NCBI GenBank assembly: GCA_963764685.1 | Contig: CAVXTT010000020.1 | Location: 310,001-374,000, forward strand | Direction: 5' to 3' | DNA: 64,000 nt | From: CAVXTT01 sp963764685 | GTDB taxonomy: Bacteria; Bacteroidota; Ignavibacteria; Ignavibacteriales; Ignavibacteriaceae | Shown: one piece after another, positions 57,348-64,000 of the stretch | Numbering within the stretch: the stretch's first letter is position 1 | How the letters are laid out: every line of letters begins with the position of its first letter | Program-made: the position numbers and the translations under genes | The notes under the pieces: model-generated | Told to the model about the DNA's origin: nothing | Database searches by the model: none | The model's input: only the letters and a program-made list of their open reading frames with translations

Positions 57348-58655
57348 GTGACAAAAATTTCTGAGAACGCATTGAAATATTTATATTCTGTTTTATTTAC
57401 CCTCCTTTTTACATCTTCTATTTATTCCCAGGGCTACTGGAAATTAATTGACAGTCCGACCGACAAAAGTTTATTTAAGGTACTTTTTATTGACAGCCTC
57501 ACCGGCTGGGTTGGAGGCGATTCAACATTTATATTTAAGACTACCGATGGAGGTTTAACCTGGGATGAGAAGTATCACAATGATGAATATGACTTAAAAG
57601 ATATTTTTTTTCTGGATGAAAATATAGGATGGGCTGTAGCCGTACCGATAGATTTTGTGTTAGACCTGTATGCTTTGATGTTAAAGACCACTGATGGTGG
57701 AAACACCTGGGAAGAGGAATATTTTCCTGAGGAAAATATTTATTTTAATTCCGTCGTCTATCTTGACACTTCCAGAGGTTGGGTTGGAGGCGCAAGGGGG
57801 GCAATATATTATACAACAAATGCAGGGGAGAGATGGCAGCAGGCTTCAATCGACTCGGGACTCTTATCTCATCTCGATATTCTGAGGATGAAATTCGTTA
57901 ACGAAAATTTTGTGGTCGCAAGCGGAGGACATTTTGATATAGCAGGTTTGTTCTGGATATCAAGGGATGGCGGGTTTAACTGGCATTCCTATCCTGCAGC
58001 CATTGATCCGATTGCAGACTTTCATTGCTTCGATACCTTGGATATTATTGGTGTCTCAAAGGAAATAGAACAATACGGCAGCGGGACTGCCAGAACCACA
58101 GATGGAGGACAGAATTGGGTATATACCCTTTTCGACAGTATAGGTCCGGCTTCAACAATTGAATTCAGAACAAATACAGAAGCGTGGGTTTCATTAAGTA
58201 CAAATGCATTACTTCTTAAATCCATTGATTCAGGATATAAATATACGGCCTACAGATCCCCTAATAATTCCTGGATCCTTGATATAAATTTTACAGATTC
58301 ACTTTCCGGATATGGAGTAGGGGAGTTCGGTGCAATCGTTAAATATGTTCACGATTCGGCAACAACTGTAAGTGATCATTACAGTGTATTAAATAATTAC
58401 CATTTATATCAGAATTATCCCAATCCTTTTAATCCTGAAACAAATATAGATTTTGACCTTCTGGAAGGGGGCTTTGCTGATCTTACAGTATTTAATGCTT
58501 TAGGAGAGAAAGTTGCAACACTGGTTCAAAGATATTTACCGGCAGGGGTACATTCAGAAAAATTTTCTGCCCGAGATCTGCCCAGCGGCATATATTTTTA
58601 CCGGCTTGGTATTAACGGCTATTCAGAGATCCGGAAAATGATACTGCTTCGCTGA
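57348..58655 (+). CDS. Secreted Ycf48/BNR-repeat protein with type IX sorting domain
   Basis: The 435-residue product begins with a GTG start and a signal peptide (about residues 10-27, ending SSIYSQ). It has seven or so Ycf48-type repeats with TTDGGxTW and GWVGG. The last 85 residues are a type IX sorting domain with YQNYPNPFNPETNIDFDL and GIYFYRLGIN. It resembles a shortened version of the protein at 12231. The function is not known; such propellers are abundant surface proteins in this group. It is divergent from the peptidase gene. Confidence 0.82.
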   Translation: MTKISENALKYLYSVLFTLLFTSSIYSQGYWKLIDSPTDKSLFKVLFIDSLTGWVGGDSTFIFKTTDGGLTWDEKYHNDEYDLKDIFFLDENIGWAVAVPIDFVLDLYALMLKTTDGGNTWEEEYFPEENIYFNSVVYLDTSRGWVGGARGAIYYTTNAGERWQQASIDSGLLSHLDILRMKFVNENFVVASGGHFDIAGLFWISRDGGFNWHSYPAAIDPIADFHCFDTLDIIGVSKEIEQYGSGTARTTDGGQNWVYTLFDSIGPASTIEFRTNTEAWVSLSTNALLLKSIDSGYKYTAYRSPNNSWILDINFTDSLSGYGVGEFGAIVKYVHDSATTVSDHYSVLNNYHLYQNYPNPFNPETNIDFDLLEGGFADLTVFNALGEKVATLVQRYLPAGVHSEKFSARDLPSGIYFYRLGINGYSEIRKMILLR

Positions 58656-58656
58656 C

Positions 58657-60273
58657 TTATTTCAGATATACGGCTTTAATTGTATTTCTGAATTTTACCG
58701 ACTGAAGGGTGATGAAATAAACGCCTGAAGAGATATTAAATTCTGCCGCATTAAAATAAACTTTATAAACCCCCGGTCTGAGCATTCCCTTATTCATTTC
58801 TGAAATTAAACTTCCGCGGATATCATGGATCAAAATTTTAACCGGAGATGTTTCCGGAACACTGAATTCTATGACAGTTGAAGGATTAAACGGATTAGGG
58901 TAATTCTGATTAAGTACAAATTTATCCGGAATATTTTCTATATCACCGGCTGAAACCAGGGTAAGATCAATTTCGGAAGTCCAGACCTGGTAAATTCCGC
59001 TTGAGTTATCCATCCAGAAAGGAAATAAAATGTTGCCTAATGAAGTTATTGAAATATTATCTCCCTGGTATCCCTGAGGAAGTCCTCCCAGCGGGGTAGG
59101 TTTGAACGAATGGTCTGAAATTTCGTAATCTGTCCAGCTGTTTCCCCCATCGGAAGATCTTGATAAAAATACGCCTGAAGAATCGGAGGCTGTGTTCCTG
59201 TCATCAAAATAAATTATATTTATTACACCATATTTATCTATGTGTATGGCCGGGATGTATTGTATTTTCCCATTATTCAAATTATCCTGATTAACGCGGA
59301 TACCATCAGACCAGGTAAGTCCCCCATCTGTTGATCTGTTTAAAATAATGTCAGGATCAGTTCCTGCAGGCAAGCGGTTTTTTTGTGCGGTTACAATGTA
59401 TATCCAGCCATTTCTTTCCCCGCCGGAAGTATCAACAGCAATTCTTGGAAGTCCGTTTACCCTTATGTTTTGCTTTTCCGGTAAAAGTCCCTGTATCCCA
59501 TTCATTAAAAATGCAGACTCCGATACCTGCCAATTTTGCCCTCCGTTGGATGAAGCGGCAAAGCCGATAAATTGTTCCGTGAAAGGAGATGTGGAAATTA
59601 CCCCTGCCCAGCAGGTATAAATAGAGCTGTTTGGTCCCATTACAATATCACCTCCGGCACATCTTTGAGGAGGAGAATTTACAGCAATCGGAGTTGACCA
59701 GCTCTCAGCTCCATTATCAGTGTAGCTGAACATAAAAGGGTATGGAGGGGTTGTTTTTACCCATATGCCATGGGTTCTACCGAAATACGTACTGGCAGGA
59801 TTATTATCTGAAGCAAGAACAGCGCGCTCAAGGTAATCATTACTTACTGTAAGCTGAGACGACCAGTTTTGACCATTATCAGTTGAGTAATGGGAGTACA
59901 AACCGATAAAAGGGCTGCTTGCAAGTCGCATTAAAATAAAGCGTCCATTTTTATCAATTGTTATTCCGGGATCTCCTTTATGATAAAATATATTCGCACC
60001 ATTACAGGTATCGCTGCCTGACCAGGAACTACCCCCGTCAGAAGTAACATATATACCTTCGCTGATAAAAAAACTCGGTTGAAAAGTAATAGCATTAGCG
60101 GTAACAAATAATGTTCCTGCATTGAAGGGGTGATTAGCGGATAGAATTTCAGTTTGTGTTACACTTCCCGGATATATGCGGTAATTAGGGAAAGGGAAAA
60201 TACCTTCCTTTATCTGGCAGTATAAAAACTGCACGGGCAGAAGAAGAAAAATTAAAAAGGACCTGTTATGCAT
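58657..60273 (-). CDS. Secreted sialidase-like BNR propeller with type IX sorting domain
   Basis: The 538-residue product has a signal peptide (FLIFLLLPVQFLYC). A six-bladed sialidase-type propeller with Asp-box motifs follows (SDGGSSWSG, STDNGQNWS, SSNGGQNW, STDGGLTWSDG, SSDGGNSWTD). The C-terminal sorting domain has LNQNYPNPFNPSTVIEFSVP and SSGVYFITLQ. The fold matches exo-alpha-sialidase-like proteins, but I cannot point to the Arg triad, so enzyme activity is not claimed. It ends two bases from the convergent gene at 58655. Confidence 0.82.
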   Translation of the reverse strand: MHNRSFLIFLLLPVQFLYCQIKEGIFPFPNYRIYPGSVTQTEILSANHPFNAGTLFVTANAITFQPSFFISEGIYVTSDGGSSWSGSDTCNGANIFYHKGDPGITIDKNGRFILMRLASSPFIGLYSHYSTDNGQNWSSQLTVSNDYLERAVLASDNNPASTYFGRTHGIWVKTTPPYPFMFSYTDNGAESWSTPIAVNSPPQRCAGGDIVMGPNSSIYTCWAGVISTSPFTEQFIGFAASSNGGQNWQVSESAFLMNGIQGLLPEKQNIRVNGLPRIAVDTSGGERNGWIYIVTAQKNRLPAGTDPDIILNRSTDGGLTWSDGIRVNQDNLNNGKIQYIPAIHIDKYGVINIIYFDDRNTASDSSGVFLSRSSDGGNSWTDYEISDHSFKPTPLGGLPQGYQGDNISITSLGNILFPFWMDNSSGIYQVWTSEIDLTLVSAGDIENIPDKFVLNQNYPNPFNPSTVIEFSVPETSPVKILIHDIRGSLISEMNKGMLRPGVYKVYFNAAEFNISSGVYFITLQSVKFRNTIKAVYLK

Positions 60274-60373
60274 AAGATTTCAATTGTTGATCATAAGATA
60301 AAGAACAGAGATGAAGAAATTCAAGTGATACACAGGGACAGAAGCCGAAAATTTTCCATCTCAAGATTAAAAT

Positions 60374-62493
60374 CTAAAAACCATATCTTAATAAGACACT
60401 TCCGAATCCGTTTCTCGGTAATCCGGGTTCATAAAATCTTTGGCTGGCGGAGTTTATATTAATGAAACTTATGTATTCAGTATCTAAAATATTATTGATC
60501 CCTCCCGAAACCAGTACGCTGAATTTTTCAATTCTGGCTTCAATTCCTATCGTACCATTTACCAGCTGGTAGACTTCAGTTTTATCGGTATTCTCATCAT
60601 CAACATACATTCCGCTGACATATTGATAGAACCCTTTTATAAAGCCGGTAACATTATCAGTAAGCACTTTTTCATATTGAAGAGCCAGAGTAAGATTATG
60701 TACAGGTACACTGGGGACTATGTTATCAGAAAAATCACGCTCAGTTGAAGTAACTTGTCCGGTTGAATCCAGATCAATAGTTACTGCAGAGTATTCATTA
60801 TAAATAAAATCGGAATAAGTATATGCAAACCGCATTTTAAGTTCTCTGAGAATATTTATATCTGTCCCGCTTCGAGACCTGTTCTTCTGGTCGCAGCGGC
60901 ATTCCTGTAATAATAATTACTGTACACTTCGAAGGGAACTATTTCATCCTCAATAATGCTGTTGAAGAATGTAAGATCGAAAAAGATGCTGCTGAAAAAA
61001 ATATTATCAGGGTTAACGAGATCTCCTTTAAATCCTAATTCAAAGTTATATGATTTCTGGGCCTGCAGATAAGGATTCATTATTTTATCCGGTTCAAAGC
61101 TATCCAGCTCATTAGCTGCCGGTGTATCAAATCCTAATCCGTATGATGTATAAACTGCAAGATGAGGCGTAAGTTTATAATTAAGAGCAGCTTTAGGAGT
61201 AAACGCACTGAATTTTCTTGTATCATTCTGTGCCTGCAGAAGCTGATTTTTCTGATCAAATACTACATTATCATATCGTCCGCTCAGAAGCAGGAATAAT
61301 CTTTGTTTCAGGACTTCAAAATTATTAAGGAAGTACAACCCGCTGTTTGAGACGGTCTCATTTGTAAGTGCTGTTAGGACATCTGTCCGCTCACCATTAA
61401 CATTTTCATATGTTTCAATAGGTCCGGTCTGATAAAAAACATCACCTCCGAAAGAGAATTCATTATTATGACCGTCTAATTCAGTCCTGTTCACATATTT
61501 TGCACTTCCGCCAAGTACGAACCTGTTCATTATGCGGAAATCAGTCTGAGCTCTTTCAAAATATTTAATTGAGACATAACCTGTAACTTCAAGCTCGTTT
61601 GATTTGTCGATAAAAGTATCATACCGTAATCCGAGCCTCCCTTTTGTAGAAACTCTTCTGAAGTCAAAGTCTTTCTCACGCTGGGCAGCCTGTTTAGGGT
61701 CTTCTTCAACTTCAGCTTTTTTTAATGACCCCGGCAGTCTGATTACGCCGTCAACAAAATATCCGAGTATTTCAAGCTTTGAATGGTCATTTGGAATTGT
61801 TTCAAAAACCGTATTAAGAATATTCCAGTGGTCGGCGCTGTGTTCCCTGTATCCCTTTAAATCGTGATATGTATATGTCAGCAGCATTCCGTAATCCGGG
61901 GTTCTGACACCGGTCTTAACTCCCATCCTTATCAATCCAAAATCTCCGAACTCGTTATGATTCTGAGCATAAGAATCGGAGAAGTATACATTGTTAATAA
62001 AATTTATTACTCCTCCCGGAGAATTTGTATAAAGAGAGGAGGAATTTCCTTTAACCAGTTCGATATTTTCAACTGCATTGAAATCAATGGCCTCTATCCT
62101 TGTTTGTCCGTCCGGTTCCGATTCGGGAATTCCGTCAAGCAGAATTCTTACACCTCTTATCCCTGAATTTGAGCGGCTTCCAAATCCCCTTATTGAAATG
62201 CGGACATCATGATTTCCATACCTTGGCTGCATAAAAACTCCCGCTACCGTGCTTAAAATATCATTGACAGCGGTTTTTTTATCAAATTTATATTGCATAC
62301 CGGGTAGTGTAGTTACTGAATAAGGTACATCAATTATTTTTTGATTTATGCGGGTACCGGTAACGATTACCTCATCTGTAGTATAATAGATAGAATCTGG
62401 TTTATCTTTTGAGGTTGTGGTATCTACAGGCTGGTCCTGCGAAAAAATAATTCCTGTAAAAAGAATTACACAAAGAAAGCTTTTGAGAGACAA
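60374..62493 (-). CDS. TonB-dependent outer-membrane receptor, FecA-like (one frameshift)
   Basis: The gene encodes about 706 residues after adding one missing base near 60866, where GCGGGACAG should probably read with four G. It has a signal peptide (FLCVILFTGIIFSQ), a TonB-box-like start of the plug (DEVIVTGTR), plug motifs VRISIRGFGSRSNSGIRGVRILLDGIPESEPDGQTR and SSLYTNSPGGVINF, then a barrel. The end shows NNILDTEYISF and the aromatic terminus of an outer-membrane protein (VLLRYGF). The plug pattern is that of iron-chelate receptors (FecA group). The cargo is not clear. No TonB or regulator gene is adjacent. Confidence 0.88.
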
Positions 62494-62669
62494 GTTATAC
62501 TCCTTAAAAGTGAGTAAAAAGTATAACTGTAACTTACAAAAAAAGAGAGTTAAAGGATTGAATTTATTTTAAATAATTAAGATGTAATCAGCAATAATTT
62601 CAAAATGAAATTAATATTTTCATTCATAATTGATTCCTGCCAGCGGGGAATAAGTTTATTATTTATAGA

Positions 62670-62939
62670 TTAAATTACAAACCGGACTGAGTTACTGCTG
62701 CTGAGTTTTTCATAAACAAGATCCCTGACAACCTCATTGGGAACAATAAGTTTAAGATTCAGACTGCAGTATTTGCCGTGTCTGCTCATATTTGACGGGG
62801 ACACTGTATAATCCAGTCCTAATGAAGCTGTCTCAATAGCCGAGAGTATTTCGTCAACGTTTTCGCCAATAATTTTAAACTCCCACTCGCAGGGGTATTC
62901 TATTCGGGGACGATCTTGATTTTCGGGGTCATTAAACAT
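62670..62939 (-). CDS. DUF493 (YbeD/UPF0250) family protein
   Basis: This 89-residue ACT-like small protein contains YPCEWEFKIIGENVDEILSAIE and SRHGKYCSLNLKLIVPNEVVRDLVYEKLS, the pattern of the YbeD/DUF493 family (YPC.f.fKviG...., S..GkY.s.t). In E. coli YbeD lies beside lipoate genes; its function is not fixed. It stands alone here, divergent from the radical SAM gene. Confidence 0.87.
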   Translation of the reverse strand: MFNDPENQDRPRIEYPCEWEFKIIGENVDEILSAIETASLGLDYTVSPSNMSRHGKYCSLNLKLIVPNEVVRDLVYEKLSSSNSVRFVI

Positions 62940-63080
62940 AATAAACTCTATCAGTTTCTAAATTATCAGATTAGTCCGAAAAATCAACCCTTCGGGAGCA
63001 CAAAAATATTGACCTGATACTTAATTAAAATACTTACATATTAAGTTTCATTTACACATAAGACTAAAAAACAGCATTAA

Positions 63081-64000
63081 ATGATCAAAAAAGATTTAAA
63101 AGGGAGAGGGACAGGTATAAACCCGCCTAACCGGTTCGAATCGATTCATTTGGAAGTCTTACCGGAAGAAGAAAATGATCACTTTGAAACTGAATTCGCA
63201 GATCAAAAAGTAAAAACAGAATATTACGTGGATCACTCAAAATCTGTTATTTCAAAAAATGACAGTAAGGATGTAGGTTTTGATTATTCCTTTAATCCCT
63301 ACAGGGGATGTGAACACGGCTGCGTGTATTGTTATGCCCGCCCTACTCACGAATATCTTGGTTTTTCTTCGGGATTGGATTTTGAGACCAAAATAATGGT
63401 AAAACCGGATGCTCATTTACTGTTGGAACAGACATTCAGGAAGAAAAGTTATAAACCTGATGTAATTATATTTTCCGGAAACACCGATTGTTATCAGCCC
63501 GTAGAAAAAAAACTAAAGATTACCAGGAAAGCTCTTTCGGTTTGTTCCAGCTTCGGGAATCCGGTTTCGCTTATAACTAAAAATGCAATGATCCTCAGAG
63601 ACTTGGATATTCTAAAAGAAATGGCAGAACGTAACCTGGTTAGTATAACAATATCGGTTACTACATTAAACCGGGAGCTTCAAAGGAGAATGGAACCGCG
63701 TACATCATCCCCCGAAAAGCGCCTGGCAACAGTAGAAACCCTGGCTGAAAACAATATCCCGGTAGGCGTTAACCTTGCACCTGTAATTCCAGGACTAACA
63801 GATGAGGAAATTCCTCAAATCCTGAAAGCTTCAGCCGAAGCCGGAGCTGAATCTGCAGGCTATATAATTCTAAGGCTCCCTTTTTCAAATAAAGAACTCT
63901 TTATTGATTGGGTAGATAAGTTTTATCCGTTAAGAAAGGATAAGATCCTGAATAAACTGCGCGAAATGAATAATGGTCAGCTTTATAATTCAGAATGGGG
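63081..64000 (+). CDS. Radical SAM protein, PA0069/SplB-like (C-terminus beyond window)
   Basis: The frame is open from the ATG at 63081 to the window end, about 306 residues. It starts IKKDLKGRGTGINPPNRFE, typical of PA0069-family proteins. The [4Fe-4S]/SAM site is CEHGCVYC, a Cx3Cx2C motif near residue 78 in FNPYRGCEHGCVYCYARPTHEYLG. FSGNTDCYQPVEKKLKITR and the EPRTSSPEKRL segment also match the family. The reaction is unknown; the family is distantly related to spore photoproduct lyase. No stop is reached. Confidence 0.9.
   Translation, partial: MIKKDLKGRGTGINPPNRFESIHLEVLPEEENDHFETEFADQKVKTEYYVDHSKSVISKNDSKDVGFDYSFNPYRGCEHGCVYCYARPTHEYLGFSSGLDFETKIMVKPDAHLLLEQTFRKKSYKPDVIIFSGNTDCYQPVEKKLKITRKALSVCSSFGNPVSLITKNAMILRDLDILKEMAERNLVSITISVTTLNRELQRRMEPRTSSPEKRLATVETLAENNIPVGVNLAPVIPGLTDEEIPQILKASAEAGAESAGYIILRLPFSNKELFIDWVDKFYPLRKDKILNKLREMNNGQLYNSEW

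Noticed and set aside
1..64000. tRNA or rRNA genes
   Set aside because: No cloverleaf-like or rRNA-like sequence was noticed in any intergenic region by eye; a covariance-model scan was not possible.

Overview
The window looks like a piece of chromosome from an anaerobic or facultative bacterium of the Ignavibacteria/Chlorobi-Bacteroidota side of the tree. The pointers are several secreted proteins ending in the type IX secretion sorting domain with the NYPNPFN signature, a menaquinone pathway, Ycf48/BNR-type surface proteins and an AT-rich base composition. The placement is an inference from gene content; no rRNA or tRNA was found.

Layout. Positions 1-5537 (minus strand) hold a menaquinone operon, menF-menD-menH-menB-menA, with a small Rieske protein upstream. 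Positions 5600-6900 and 11600-12000 are REP-type palindrome clusters around a RAYT transposase (5889-6344) and a very large acyl-CoA dehydratase activase (6936-11262). Positions 12231-16663 carry two sorting-domain proteins, a repeat-rich spacer and a cupredoxin lipoprotein. Positions 17090-30768 are one tightly packed plus-strand operon for an energy-converting group 4 [NiFe] hydrogenase fused to a complete Mrp-type Na+/H+ antiporter module. It is headed by flavin/iron-sulfur subunits of the group 3b (sulfhydrogenase) type and ends with a maturation protease and a quinone-sensor-like (RegB-like) histidine kinase. Convergent to it, 30771-37146 is a complete hypABFCDE set plus a nickel permease. 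Positions 37147-38332 are non-coding with two different repeat elements. Then come an acetyltransferase/DUF3224/methyltransferase trio, a CopB-type copper ATPase and an unknown lipoprotein. Positions 43504-53803 are a second redox operon: a response regulator with two Lrp-type ligand domains, NuoE-, NuoF- and GltD-NuoG-like subunits resembling electron-bifurcating NADH/ferredoxin/NADP enzymes, a PAS histidine kinase and a sigma-54 activator. A good sigma-54 promoter stands in front. Positions 53807-62493 hold surface proteins and a TonB-dependent receptor. The end has a DUF493 protein and a partial radical SAM protein.

How it fits together. Menaquinone supplies the quinone pool. The membrane hydrogenase would couple ferredoxin and/or NAD(P)H to H2 and a Na+/H+ gradient. 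The hyp set and nickel permease mature and feed its NiFe centre, and the soluble NuoEFG/GltD complex could balance NADH, NADPH and ferredoxin. Both redox operons carry their own sensor kinases.

Quality note. Nine single-base frameshifts and one in-frame stop interrupt otherwise well-conserved genes. Eight of the nine shifts are one extra base, and four of them plus the stop lie in a single gene (46841-50600). These may be sequence errors, but decay of that locus cannot be excluded from sequence alone.
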